DNA of 64,000 nt from Desertivibrio insolitus (GTDB taxonomy: Bacteria > Actinomycetota > Actinomycetes > Actinomycetales > Microbacteriaceae), in assembly GCF_017355965.1 (NCBI RefSeq), contig NZ_JAFIQW010000004.1, forward strand, positions 186,001 to 250,000, in the 5' to 3' direction. The notes below the pieces were generated by a model. That model was given only the letters and a program-made list of their open reading frames with translations. It was not told the DNA's origin and did no database searches. The translations under genes were made by a program, and so were the position numbers. Shown here in pieces: positions 1-7,478 of this stretch (its first letter is position 1; every line of letters begins with the position of its first letter).

Positions 1-647
1 TCCGCGCCGGGCTGCGCGCCCTGCTCGACGCCGAGCCCGACCTCGAGGTCGTCGGCGAGGCCGGAACGGGCGCCGACGCGGTCGCCCTCGTCGCACGCGA
101 GCGCCCGGACGTCGTGCTCATGGACATCCGGATGCCGGAGGGCGACGGGCTCTGGGCGACCGAGCGCATCGCCGCCGACCCGGCGACCGCGCCCACCCGC
201 GTCGTGATCGTGACGACGTTCGAGCTCGACGAGTACGTCGTGCGGGCCATCCGTGCCGGCGCGAGCGGCTTCCTCGTCAAGGACGCGGAGCCGGTCGAGT
301 TCATCCGGGCGGTGCGCGTCGCCGCGGCCGGTGACGCGCTGCTCAGTCCGACGGTCACCCGGCGGCTGCTGGAGTCGGTGTCGGACTCGCTCCGCCGGCC
401 GCCGGACGAGCGGCGGCTCGCAGGCCTCACCGACCGGGAGCGCGAGGTGCTCGCCCTCGTCGGCCAGGGACTCACGAACGAGGAGATCGGCGGCCGCCTC
501 CACCTCAGCCCGCTGACGGCGAAGACCCACGTCTCCCGCATCCTCGGCAAGCTCGGCGCCCGCGACCGCGTGCAGCTCGTGGTGCTCGCGTACGAGAGCG
601 GCCTCGTGACGCCCGGGCAGGGCGAGCGGGCACTCCCGGGGGAGTAG
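1..647 (+). CDS. NarL/FixJ-type response regulator, 5'-truncated by window edge
   Basis: DNA-binding output half of a two-component system. The frame is open from base 3 with no start codon, so only the first few codons are missing. The receiver domain shows the phospho-acceptor Asp in VVLMDIRMP, the conserved Thr in VIVTTF and the Lys in FLVKDAEP. A LuxR-type helix-turn-helix follows (LTDREREVLALV ... LSPLTAKTHVSRILGKL). The gene is followed by a SHOCT protein and a NarL-type histidine kinase (1093-1968). A kinase may also lie upstream outside the window, so the partner is uncertain. The family is secure; the stimulus is unknown. Confidence 0.93.
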   Translation, partial: RAGLRALLDAEPDLEVVGEAGTGADAVALVARERPDVVLMDIRMPEGDGLWATERIAADPATAPTRVVIVTTFELDEYVVRAIRAGASGFLVKDAEPVEFIRAVRVAAAGDALLSPTVTRRLLESVSDSLRRPPDERRLAGLTDREREVLALVGQGLTNEEIGGRLHLSPLTAKTHVSRILGKLGARDRVQLVVLAYESGLVTPGQGERALPGE

Positions 648-737
648 CGGGAAAGACTCCCGGCGGCGGATTCGCCCGCGCATGCTCCGGCGCGACGCTA
701 TGAGCGGCCCTCGAGGGCCCCTGCGTTAGGAGAAGAC

Positions 738-1031
738 ATGCTCGAGCTCATCACCCGATTCGGCCCAGGCTTCGGCCCCGGCTTCAGTCCGTTCTGGCTC
801 ATCGGCCCGATCTTCTGGCTGCTCGTGCTCGCCACGCTGATCGTGCTCGCGGTCGTGTTCGCCCGCCGCAACCGGCAGCTCTGGCAGCACGGCGGCCCGT
901 CCGCGTGGCGCGCGGCCGCGAGCGCCGAGCAGGTGCTCGGCGAACGGTTCGCGCGCGGCGAGATCGACGAGACGGAGTACCGGCAGCGCCTCGACGTGCT
1001 GCGCGCGGGCCGCCCGCAGCCCCAGAAGTAG
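738..1031 (+). CDS. small membrane protein with C-terminal SHOCT domain
   Basis: A 97-residue protein. After a Gly/Phe/Pro-rich start (GPGFGPGFSPFW) there is one strong transmembrane segment at about residues 20-42, then a short basic linker. The C-terminus carries the SHOCT signature (about residues 64-90: AEQVLGERFARGEIDETEYR), a short oligomerisation-like module often found at the ends of bacterial proteins. The ATG is preceded by GGAGAAG at good spacing. Its position between a response regulator and a sensor kinase suggests an accessory membrane role, but nothing in the sequence defines it. Confidence 0.85.
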   Translation: MLELITRFGPGFGPGFSPFWLIGPIFWLLVLATLIVLAVVFARRNRQLWQHGGPSAWRAAASAEQVLGERFARGEIDETEYRQRLDVLRAGRPQPQK

Positions 1032-1043
1032 CGCCGCCCACGG

Positions 1044-1081
1044 CTAGTCTTCCTTCCGGAGCCGCGCCCCGTGGCTCCGGA
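1044..1081 (+). promoter_or_regulatory. -10 box and 5'-leader hairpin before sensor kinase
   Basis: TAGTCT (1044-1049) fits the TAnnnT actinobacterial -10. About 6 nt later begins a perfect 9-bp inverted repeat, TCCGGAGCC (1055-1063) with GGCTCCGGA (1073-1081). Its right arm runs into the purine-rich ribosome binding site (GGAGGGAGG) of the kinase. The transcript would therefore start with a hairpin next to the ribosome binding site. It may affect stability or translation; this is inference only. Confidence 0.4.
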
Positions 1082-1092
1082 GGGAGGCCTGC

Positions 1093-1968
1093 GTGGATCA
1101 GTGGATCAGCGAGAACGTCACGCTCGTCGCCGCATCCGCCGCCGCCTTCCTCGCCCTCGCCGTCGTGCTGCTCGTGCTGTGGCTGCGGGCAAGGGCTCAG
1201 GTCCGCCGCGCCCGCCGCGACCTCGGCTCCTCTCGCGAGCTCGAGTACACGCTCGCGGAGCAGAACGGGCGGCTCCGGATCATCCGGGAGCTGCACGAGG
1301 TGGCCGTCCGCAACGTCGGCACGATCATCACCGAGGCCGACGGCGCCCGGCTGACCGCCGAGCGCGACCCGTCGGCTACCCTGCGCTCGGTCGGCGCGAT
1401 CCAGCGCACCGCCCGCGCGACGCTCGGCGACATGCGCCGCATCCTCTCGATCGTGCGGGACAGCCAGGCGGATGCCAACGCGCAGCCCGCCCAGCGCACT
1501 CTCCGCGACCTCTTCGCGGTGCACCGCGACGCCGGCCTCGACATCGCCTTCGAGGAGTCGGGCACGCCCTTCCCGCTGCAGCAGGGCGCCGAGCTCGCGA
1601 TCTTCCGCATCCTGCAGGAGGCGCTGTCGAACTCGCTTCGCTACGGGGGAGAGGGCACGCAGGTGAAGGTCGCGTTCACCTGGACCGGCGACGGGCTGCG
1701 CGTGCAGGTCGACGACGACGGCGACCGCGCCCGGCGCCGCCGCGAGGGCGACGAATCGGATGCCGCGTACGGCGTGCGCGACGACGTCGACGCCCTCACC
1801 CGCACACCCACCGGCCCCGGCATCGCCGAGATGCGCGAGCGCACGGAACTCTTCGGCGGCGTCTTCACCGCCGTGACCGTGCCGGGCATCGGGTTCTCGG
1901 TCTCCGCGGTCTTCCCGACCCTCAAGCACCACAACGGCGTCCACGGCGTCGACCTGACACGGCGGTGA
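1093..1968 (+). CDS. NarL-type sensor histidine kinase
   Basis: A 291-residue membrane kinase. GTG start behind GGAGGGAGG. A single N-terminal transmembrane helix (about 8-32) leads to a HisKA_3-like dimerisation region with the H-box RIIRELHEVAVRNVG, then a GHKL ATPase domain with the N-box QEALSNSLRYG, a D-box-like VDDDGD and a G-box GPGIAEMRERTELFGG. It lacks a large extracellular sensor, so input must be membrane or cytoplasmic. It probably pairs with a LuxR-type regulator such as the truncated one at the window start, although that pairing is inferred. Its stop overlaps the azlC start (GTGA). Confidence 0.85.
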   Translation: MDQWISENVTLVAASAAAFLALAVVLLVLWLRARAQVRRARRDLGSSRELEYTLAEQNGRLRIIRELHEVAVRNVGTIITEADGARLTAERDPSATLRSVGAIQRTARATLGDMRRILSIVRDSQADANAQPAQRTLRDLFAVHRDAGLDIAFEESGTPFPLQQGAELAIFRILQEALSNSLRYGGEGTQVKVAFTWTGDGLRVQVDDDGDRARRRREGDESDAAYGVRDDVDALTRTPTGPGIAEMRERTELFGGVFTAVTVPGIGFSVSAVFPTLKHHNGVHGVDLTRR

Positions 1969-2645
1969 GCCCCACCGACTCGGCCGCCTGGCGGGCGGCC
2001 CTCAGCGTCGCGCTGCCGGTGGCCGCCTACGGCATCAGCTTCGGGGCGCTCAGCGTGGCATCCGGACTCGACGTCTGGCAGACGTCCGTGCTCAGCCTGC
2101 TGATGTTCTCCGGGGGCAGCCAGTTCGCGCTCATCGGCGTGCTCGCCGGCGGCGGCACCGGCGGTGCTGCCATCGCCGGCGCCGCGCTGCTCGGGGCGCG
2201 GAACAGTTTCTACGCCATGCGGATGGCGTCGGTCGTCGGGCGGCGGCCGATCTGGCGCACCCTCGTCGCGGCGCATCTGACGATCGACGAGTCGACCGCG
2301 GTCGCGATCTCGCAGCCGCCCGGCCGGGCGCAGCGGATCGGCTTCTGGGTGACCGGCGCTGCGATCTTCATCGGCTGGAACGCCACGACGCTCGCGGGCG
2401 CACTGCTCGGCGACCTGCTCGGCGACCCCCGCGCCTACGGGCTCGACGCCGCGGCGGCCGCTGCGTTCGTCGGCCTGCTCTGGCCGCGGCTGCACGCCCG
2501 GCAGCCGATCGCCGTCGCGGTGGCCGCCGCCGTCGTCGCGACCGCCCTGACGCCGGCGCTCCCGACCGGGCTGCCGGTGCTCGCGGCCGCGGCGGTCGCC
2601 GTGGTCGTCGGGCTCACCGACTGGCTGGGGAGGCGGGAGCCGTGA
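1965..2645 (+). CDS. azlC: AzlC-family branched-chain amino-acid exporter large subunit
   Basis: A 226-residue polytopic protein, taken from a GTG that overlaps the kinase stop codon by 4 nt. The AzlC signature appears as the N-terminal PVAAYGISFGALSVASGL, then MFSGGSQFALIG and GARNSFYAMRMAS. AzlC pairs with AzlD to export branched-chain amino acids, including analogues such as azaleucine. The open frame extends further upstream, but that part is a shadow of the kinase gene. The start was chosen from the GTGA overlap and the homology boundary. The 4-nt overlaps on both sides imply translational coupling of kinase, azlC and azlD. Confidence 0.9.
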   Translation: MSPTDSAAWRAALSVALPVAAYGISFGALSVASGLDVWQTSVLSLLMFSGGSQFALIGVLAGGGTGGAAIAGAALLGARNSFYAMRMASVVGRRPIWRTLVAAHLTIDESTAVAISQPPGRAQRIGFWVTGAAIFIGWNATTLAGALLGDLLGDPRAYGLDAAAAAAFVGLLWPRLHARQPIAVAVAAAVVATALTPALPTGLPVLAAAAVAVVVGLTDWLGRREP

Positions 2646-2956
2646 CCGTCTGGCAGGTCGTGCTGCTCGCGGGCATCGCGGTGCTCGCGCTCAAGATCGC
2701 CGGCTACCTCGTGCCGCCGGCGGTGCTCGAGAAGCCGCGGATCTCCCGCACGAGCGATCTCCTGACGGTCGCCCTGCTGGCGGCGCTCGTCGCGGTGCAG
2801 ACGCTGGGGCAGGGTCAGGCCGTCGTCGTCGACGCGCGCCTGCCCGCGGTCGTGCTCGCCGCGATCCTGTTCGCGCTGCGGGCGCCCTTCATCGTCGCCC
2901 TCGTCGCCGCGGCGCTGTGCGCCGCGCTGCTCCGCGCGGCCGGCCTCGCGGTCTGA
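2642..2956 (+). CDS. azlD: AzlD-family branched-chain amino-acid exporter small subunit
   Basis: A 104-residue, almost entirely hydrophobic protein with about four membrane spans. Family signs are the N-terminal VLLAGIAVLALKIAGYLVP and the LPAVVLAAILFALRAPF segment. AzlD is the obligate small partner of AzlC, and the start codon overlaps the azlC stop by 4 nt. The assignment rests on size, hydrophobic pattern and position; it is firm as a pair. Confidence 0.88.
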   Translation: MTVWQVVLLAGIAVLALKIAGYLVPPAVLEKPRISRTSDLLTVALLAALVAVQTLGQGQAVVVDARLPAVVLAAILFALRAPFIVALVAAALCAALLRAAGLAV

Positions 2957-3009
2957 GTCGGGGCGCGATCAGGGTCGGGCCGCCGTCGTGCCCCGTCGGG
3001 CCGCGCGTG

Positions 3010-3321
3010 TCAGTACGCGATCACGTGCAGCAGCAGCGTCGCCGCTCCGGCGCCGAGCATCCCGACCAGGCCGAGGAACTCCAGCACGAGGATGCCGGCG
3101 CCGACCCAGACGCCCGTGAGGGCGAACGCCCGGCGCGACTCGCGCCGCGCCGCGATGATGCCGACGACGAGCCCGGCGATCGCGAGCGGGGTGTTGAAGC
3201 CCGTCACCACCGCGGTGAGCGAGAGGATCATGGCGACCAGGCCGAGGGTCTGCTCGGCGGGACGCTCCGGCGCGTGGTCCGGCGTGGCGGGGGTCTGGTC
3301 GAGGACGTGCGTGTCGGTCAT
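3010..3321 (-). CDS. DUF4190-like small membrane protein
   Basis: A 103-residue protein. A charged Pro-rich N-terminus (about 1-22) is followed by two closely spaced hydrophobic hairpins: LGLVAMILSLTAVVTG then PLAIAGLVVGIIAARRESRR, and later VWVGAGILVLEF with GAGAATLLLHV. The first pair matches the DUF4190-type pattern common in actinobacterial envelope proteins. It is transcribed away from azlD and in the same direction as def. No function can be assigned. Confidence 0.75.
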   Translation of the reverse strand: MTDTHVLDQTPATPDHAPERPAEQTLGLVAMILSLTAVVTGFNTPLAIAGLVVGIIAARRESRRAFALTGVWVGAGILVLEFLGLVGMLGAGAATLLLHVIAY

Positions 3322-3400
3322 GGTCCGAGCCTCGTCGAGTGCCCGCGCCGCGGCATCCGCCCGGAGTCGCCGTCGATGCGACCGGAGGATGAGATCCGGC

Positions 3401-3967
3401 TCAGCCCTCGAGGTCGTCGACGCCCGGCATCCACTTCTGCCCCGGCCCGCCCCAGCTGCGCTTCTTGATGGTCTTCGCGAGCGTGCGGGCGTAGGGGTAC
3501 TCGAGTCGGTCGGCGTAGAGCACGCCGTTCAGGTGGTCGTACTCGTGCTGGAAGATGCGGGCGAGCCAGCCTTCCGCCTCGATCTCGTAGTCGCGGCCCT
3601 CGAGGTCGGTCGCCCGCAGGAGGGCGCGTTCCGAGCGCAGCAGCGGGAACCGCTCCCCGGGAATCGAGAGGCAGCCCTCGGAGTCCTCGTCCTCGTCCGC
3701 CTCGGCGATCGGCGCGGGGCTGATCCAGAGCACGGGGTTGATCGCCTCGCCGCGGTGGCGCTCGCCCTCCTCGTCCGTCCAGTCGAAGACGAACAGGCGC
3801 AGCGGCACCCCGACCTGCGGGCCGGCGAGACCGACGCCGGGCGCGGCCGCCATCGTGTCGTACATGTCGGCGACCAGGGTGCGCAGCTCCTCGTCGAACG
3901 AGGTGACGGGCTCGGCGGGGGTGTGGAGGACGGGGTCCCCGGTGATTCTGATGGGGAGCACGGCCAT
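3401..3967 (-). CDS. def: peptide deformylase
   Basis: Removes the N-formyl group from nascent proteins using a metal ion. All three family motifs are present: GVGLAGPQ at residues 44-51 (usual consensus GxGxAAxQ, so the second Ala is Gly here), EGCLS at 96-100 with the metal-binding Cys, and HEYDH at 140-144 with two metal-binding His and the catalytic Glu. An acidic stretch (EADEDEDSE) just before EGCLS is a clade-type insertion. At 188 residues it is normal length. It is divergent from a DMT transporter, the coding regions lying about 90 nt apart. Confidence 0.96.
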   Translation of the reverse strand: MAVLPIRITGDPVLHTPAEPVTSFDEELRTLVADMYDTMAAAPGVGLAGPQVGVPLRLFVFDWTDEEGERHRGEAINPVLWISPAPIAEADEDEDSEGCLSIPGERFPLLRSERALLRATDLEGRDYEIEAEGWLARIFQHEYDHLNGVLYADRLEYPYARTLAKTIKKRSWGGPGQKWMPGVDDLEG

Positions 3968-4059
3968 GCCTCCAAGCCTATTCGTTGGTGCCCGCTAGGC
4001 TCGGCGTCGTCCGCACGGCGACCCCTCCGGTCGCCCCCGTCCCCGTCCCGGAGCCGCCC

Positions 4060-4995
4060 GTGAGCCTGCCCGACGCCCTCGCCGGGTTCGAAGAGGCCCG
4101 CCGGACGGTCGGCGACCCGCGCACCTGGATCGCCATCGTCCTCGCCGTGATCGGTGCCGCGTGCATGTCGGGCGGCGCCCAGCTGCAGCACGCCGGCGTG
4201 GCGAAGGTCGAGGCCGTCGCCCGCGAGGAGCTGCAGGAGATCCGCGGCCTCGGGCGGCAGCAGATCCTCGATCTCCTCCGGCGTCCCTCCTGGCTGCTCG
4301 GCACCGTGCTCCTCGGCCTGGCGATCCTGCTGCAGCTGACCGCGCTGTCGATGGCGCCGCTCATCGTCGTGCAGCCCGTCGGCGCGATCGCGCTCGTGAT
4401 CACCGCGTTCATGAACGCCCGCATCTCCCAGTCGAAGCTCAACCGGGCATCCGTGCGCTCGATCGCACTGTGCGTCGGCGGCATCGCGCTCTTCGTCGTG
4501 CTCGCGGCGATCTTCGGCGTCGAGTCGAAGATCACTGAGCAGCAACTGCTGACGATCCTCGCGATCCTCGGCGTGACGATCGTCGCGTTCTTCGCCGCCT
4601 TCGTCTGGCTCCGCGACCGTGCGGGCGCGCTGCTCTACATCATCGGCGCGGGCGTGCTCTACGGCTTCGTCGCGACGCTCGCGAAGGTCGTGCTCGTGCG
4701 CATCTTCCAGGGCGACTTCGAGATCCTCACCCTGCTGTGCCTCGCGGCGCTGCTCGCCGCGGCCGCGCTCGGCGCCTGGTTCGTGCAGAACGCCTACTCG
4801 TCCGGGCCGCCCGACCTCGTGATCGCCGGCCTCACCGTCGTCGATCCGCTGATCGCCGTCGCCATCGGCATCCTCGTGCTCGGCGAGGCGGCCACCGCCC
4901 CCGTCTACGCGCTCGTGCTGTTCGCCGTCTTCGGGGTCGTCGCGATCTACGGAGTGTTCCAACTGGCCAAGCATCACCCCCAGGTCACGGCCTAA
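4060..4995 (+). CDS. DMT-superfamily permease (EamA-like)
   Basis: A roughly 311-residue inner-membrane protein with about nine to ten hydrophobic segments from residue 23 on, ending LFAVFGVVAIYGVFQLAKHH. It has the drug/metabolite-transporter pattern, including the conserved APLIVVQPVGAIALVITAF segment. The GTG at 4060 was chosen because GGAG lies 7-8 nt before it and a probable -10 box (TAGGCT, 3996-4001) lies upstream. A TTG at 3985 would add 25 Pro-rich residues but would sit before the -10 box. Substrate unknown. Confidence 0.85.
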   Translation: MSLPDALAGFEEARRTVGDPRTWIAIVLAVIGAACMSGGAQLQHAGVAKVEAVAREELQEIRGLGRQQILDLLRRPSWLLGTVLLGLAILLQLTALSMAPLIVVQPVGAIALVITAFMNARISQSKLNRASVRSIALCVGGIALFVVLAAIFGVESKITEQQLLTILAILGVTIVAFFAAFVWLRDRAGALLYIIGAGVLYGFVATLAKVVLVRIFQGDFEILTLLCLAALLAAAALGAWFVQNAYSSGPPDLVIAGLTVVDPLIAVAIGILVLGEAATAPVYALVLFAVFGVVAIYGVFQLAKHHPQVTA

Positions 4996-5047
4996 TAGGG
5001 TGGACCCGATGATTTCGACGAACGAGGACACCACAGGTCTTGACTGA
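4996..5047 (+). promoter_or_regulatory. leaderless-type promoter and possible 12-codon upstream ORF
   Basis: TAGGGT (4996-5001) is followed after 7 nt by an ATG at 5009, the spacing seen at other probable leaderless genes in this window. That ATG opens a 12-codon frame (MISTNEDTTGLD) ending at TGA 5045-5047, which overlaps the TTG start (5040) of the glycosyltransferase in another frame. Translation of the tiny frame could deliver ribosomes to the weak TTG start. This is inferred from spacing only. Confidence 0.35.
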
Positions 5048-6236
5048 CGATTCCTCGACCGCCGGAACGGCGGCCCCGCTGCGCATCCTCATCGGCGCCG
5101 ACACCTTCACCCCCGACGTGAACGGGGCGGCGAAGTTCACCGAGCGCCTCGCCGTCGGCCTCGCCGGTCGCGGACACGACGTGCACGTCGTCGCGCCGGC
5201 GTTCAACCGCAAGCACGGCACCTTCACCGAGGTCTACGACGGCCAGGCGCTCACCGTGCACCGACTCTTCTCGCTGCGCTGGTACCCCCACGACTGGCTG
5301 CGCTTCGCGATCCCGTTCCGCGTGCAGCCGAACACGGCGAAGATCCTCGACGAGTTCAAGCCCGACGTCGTGCACTTCCAGTCGCACATCGTCGTCGGCC
5401 GCGGCCTCGTGCGTCAGGCCGCCGCCCGCGGCATCCGGATCATCGGCACGAACCACTTCATGCCGGAGAACCTGATCGAGCACTCGCTGCTGCCCGAGGG
5501 GCTGCGTGACAAGGCGATCGAGATCGCGTGGAAGGACGCCGCCAAGACGTTCAGCTACGCGGAGCAGGTGACGACGCCGACCCGCAAGGCGGCGATGTTC
5601 CTAGAGAAGGAGACGCACCTGCGCGGCGTGCACGCGATCTCCTGCGGCATCAACGCCTCCGACTACACCGCCGATCTCACCCCGCGCACCGAGAACCGCG
5701 TCGTGTTCGTCGGGCGCGTGACGGGGGAGAAGCACATCCACGTGCTGCTGAAGGCCGTGGCGCAGATGGACCCCGAGCTCGACGTCAAGGTCGACATCGT
5801 CGGCAGCGGCGACCAGATGCACCAGCTGCAGCAGCTCGCCGTCGACCTCGGCATCCGCTCGAACGTGCATTTCACCGGGCACGCGACGGATGCCCAACTG
5901 CGCGAGACCCTGACCCGGGGGAGCGTCTTCGCGATGCCCTCGATCGCCGAGCTGCAGTCGATCGCTACGATGGAGGCCATGGCCAGCGGCCTGCCGGTCG
6001 TCGCCGCGAACGCGATGGCCCTGCCGCACCTCGTGCACGACGGAGAGAACGGCTACCTGTTCCAGCCGGACACCCCCGAGGACCTCGCGGCGAAGCTCAC
6101 CAAGGTGCTGACCCTGCCGCGCGAGGAGTACCTCGCCATGCAGCGCGAGAGCCTGCGCATCGTCGAGGCGCACGACATCGAGAAGACGCTGACGACGTTC
6201 GAGAAGCTGTACCGCGGGGAGCCGGTCGCGGACTGA
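5040..6236 (+). CDS. GT4-family glycosyltransferase (GT-B fold)
   Basis: A 398-residue cytoplasmic transferase, probably membrane-associated, of the type that moves mannose or similar sugars onto lipid acceptors. The N-terminal acceptor half has FTPDVNGAAKFTERLAVGLA, HDVHVVAP and DVVHFQSH. The donor half has VFVGRVTGEKHIHVLL, VGSGDQMHQL and the catalytic-loop region PSIAELQSIATMEAMASGLPV, which corresponds to the EX7E region with the first acidic residue in IAELQS. The TTG start is weak but overlaps a possible short leader frame. Lipid-glycan synthesis is the likely role; donor and acceptor are not predictable. Confidence 0.9.
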   Translation: MTDDSSTAGTAAPLRILIGADTFTPDVNGAAKFTERLAVGLAGRGHDVHVVAPAFNRKHGTFTEVYDGQALTVHRLFSLRWYPHDWLRFAIPFRVQPNTAKILDEFKPDVVHFQSHIVVGRGLVRQAAARGIRIIGTNHFMPENLIEHSLLPEGLRDKAIEIAWKDAAKTFSYAEQVTTPTRKAAMFLEKETHLRGVHAISCGINASDYTADLTPRTENRVVFVGRVTGEKHIHVLLKAVAQMDPELDVKVDIVGSGDQMHQLQQLAVDLGIRSNVHFTGHATDAQLRETLTRGSVFAMPSIAELQSIATMEAMASGLPVVAANAMALPHLVHDGENGYLFQPDTPEDLAAKLTKVLTLPREEYLAMQRESLRIVEAHDIEKTLTTFEKLYRGEPVAD

Positions 6237-6349
6237 CGTCCCCCGCGCCGCGTGCGCGCTGCTAACCCTGGCCTGCCTCGTCGACGCCTGCTGCGCACTC
6301 GTGGCGCGGTGTGGCAGGCGACGGATGCCGCGGCGACTACGATCGTCGC

Positions 6350-6423
6350 GGGGCGGTAGCTCAGCCGGTTAGAGCAGCGGACTCATAATCCGTCGGTCAC
6401 GGGTTCAAGTCCCGTCCGCCCTA
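6350..6423 (+). tRNA. tRNA with CAU anticodon (elongator Met or Ile2)
   Basis: A 74-nt cloverleaf. The acceptor arm GGGGCGG (6350-6356) pairs with CCGCCCT (6416-6422), with a G-U closing pair, and the discriminator is A6423. The D arm is GCTC...GAGC, the anticodon stem GCGGA/TCCGT with CAT at 6384-6386, and the T arm ACGGG TTCAAGT CCCGT. It lacks an encoded CCA. A CAU anticodon can be elongator methionine or, after lysidine modification, Ile2; the sequence alone does not settle this. It is not the initiator, since there is no run of three G-C pairs in the anticodon stem. Confidence 0.93.
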
Positions 6424-6584
6424 CAACTGCTGATGAGAGCGCGCCGACGGGATGGCATCGTCCGAGCGGCCTGACGCAGAGCGTGCCGCCGAAGAGCAGC
6501 ACCCCGGGCACGAGACGCCCGGCTCGAAATGCACGGACCGCCTCTCAAGACAGCGGGCGTCGTGTGAGGCAGGCGTCATCAACG

Positions 6585-6627
6585 GTGACGGAGGGGCAAC
6601 AACACGGAAACGCACCGGGGTTAGCGT
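6585..6627 (+). promoter_or_regulatory. GlnR-like box and leaderless promoter of mobA
   Basis: Three half-sites at exact 11-nt steps: GTGAC (6585-6589), GCAAC (6596-6600) and GAAAC (6607-6611), each separated by 6 nt, as in the known actinobacterial GlnR consensus. Ten nt later comes the -10 box TAGCGT (6622-6627), then 7 nt to the mobA ATG. The same distance between the last half-site and the -10 box occurs at the nirD and nirB promoters. Nitrogen-limitation activation of cofactor synthesis is inferred. Confidence 0.6.
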
Positions 6628-6634
6628 TCTCGGC

Positions 6635-7246
6635 ATGTGGAAAGCCGTGATCCTCGCCGGCGGCCGTGCCACGCGCCTCGGCGGCATCGACAAGTGCGCG
6701 CTCCGGAACGAGGCGGGCGAAAGCTTGCTTCAGCTAGCCCTGCAGGCCTGTCGGCCGGCCGCCGTGACGGTCGTCGTGGGGGAGGCACGGGTGGGGGCGA
6801 CGGACACGGCCGCACTCCGCGTCGTGCGCGAGGCTCCCGAATATGGTGGCCCCGTCGCCGCCCTCGCGGCCGGGCTGGCTGCCGTCGACGATGTGCCGGC
6901 CGAGTGGACCGCGCTCGTCGCGGCGGACCTCACGGGCATCCGGGACGCCCTACCGGTGCTGCTCGACCGGGCCGCCGACGCGGACGGCGCGACGGACGCG
7001 GCAATCGCCGTCGATCCGGACGGACGCACGCAGTGGCTGCTCGCGCTCTACCGCACCGCCGCGCTACGGCGGCGGCTCACGGCGATGGATGCCGAACGAC
7101 CGTTGGAAGGCGCCTCGCTCAGGGCCCTGCTCGCCGGGATCCCCGCCGCGACCGTCGCCCTTCCGGCGCACCTGTGCGCGGACGTCGACACCGCCGAGGA
7201 CGCGCGAGCAGCGGGCCTCGCGCTTCCCGAGGTCGCCCATGCCTGA
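6635..7246 (+). CDS. mobA: molybdenum cofactor guanylyltransferase
   Basis: Transfers GMP from GTP to molybdopterin, making the MGD form of the cofactor that nitrate reductases of the Nas/Nar type need. The N-terminal nucleotide-binding loop LAGGRATRLGGIDK (about 6-19) fits the LAGGxSxRMGxDK family motif, though Ser is Ala and Met is Leu here. Further on are GGPVAALAAGL and the metal-site-like AADLTGI. The protein is 203 residues, normal for MobA. The ATG follows a TAGCGT -10 box by 7 nt, so the message is probably leaderless. It overlaps the next gene by 8 nt. Confidence 0.88.
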   Translation: MWKAVILAGGRATRLGGIDKCALRNEAGESLLQLALQACRPAAVTVVVGEARVGATDTAALRVVREAPEYGGPVAALAAGLAAVDDVPAEWTALVAADLTGIRDALPVLLDRAADADGATDAAIAVDPDGRTQWLLALYRTAALRRRLTAMDAERPLEGASLRALLAGIPAATVALPAHLCADVDTAEDARAAGLALPEVAHA

Positions 7247-7478
7247 GCAGTCCCTCGACGAATGGCTCGACCGAATCGTGCCCGTGCTCGACGTTCCCCG
7301 CGAGCTCGTCGACACCGCGCTCGTGCTCGACCTGGCCCGCGATGCAGCACACGGTGTGCTCCGCCCCGCCGCGCCGCTCACGACGTTCCTGGTCGGTCTG
7401 GCGCTCGGACGTTCCGGGGGCGGGGCGGAGGAGTTGCAGCGGCTCGCGCGTCTCGTCACCGGGGAGATCGAGCGATGA
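7239..7478 (+). CDS. DUF6457 small protein in molybdenum cofactor operon
   Basis: A 79-residue soluble protein with an acidic, Trp-containing start (SLDEWLDRIVPVLDV) and a mostly helical body. It matches the DUF6457-type proteins usually found beside MobA/MoeA in actinobacteria. The ATG lies inside the end of mobA (8-nt overlap), and its stop overlaps the moeA start (ATGA), so the three are translated as a coupled set. A role in molybdenum cofactor handling is inferred from that constant company. No catalytic motif is visible. Confidence 0.8.
   Translation: MPEQSLDEWLDRIVPVLDVPRELVDTALVLDLARDAAHGVLRPAAPLTTFLVGLALGRSGGGAEELQRLARLVTGEIER

Noticed and set aside
799-1944. Long antisense frame opposite the SHOCT and kinase genes
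   Set aside because: High-GC DNA gives long open shadows of real genes; this one has repetitive Arg/Ala/Gly/Glu composition, no family motif and no ribosome binding site. The same applies to many frames across the window, for example 12655-15018 and 49410-53312.
1071-1964. Open frame joined to azlC that suggests a 524-residue protein
   Set aside because: The first ~298 codons are Arg/Pro-rich and lie wholly inside the sensor kinase gene in another frame; family boundaries and the GTGA overlap place the azlC start at 1965.
3985-4059. TTG 3985 as the start of the DMT permease
   Set aside because: It lies upstream of the probable -10 box TAGGCT (3996-4001) and would add a Pro-rich tail; GTG 4060 has a proper ribosome binding site.
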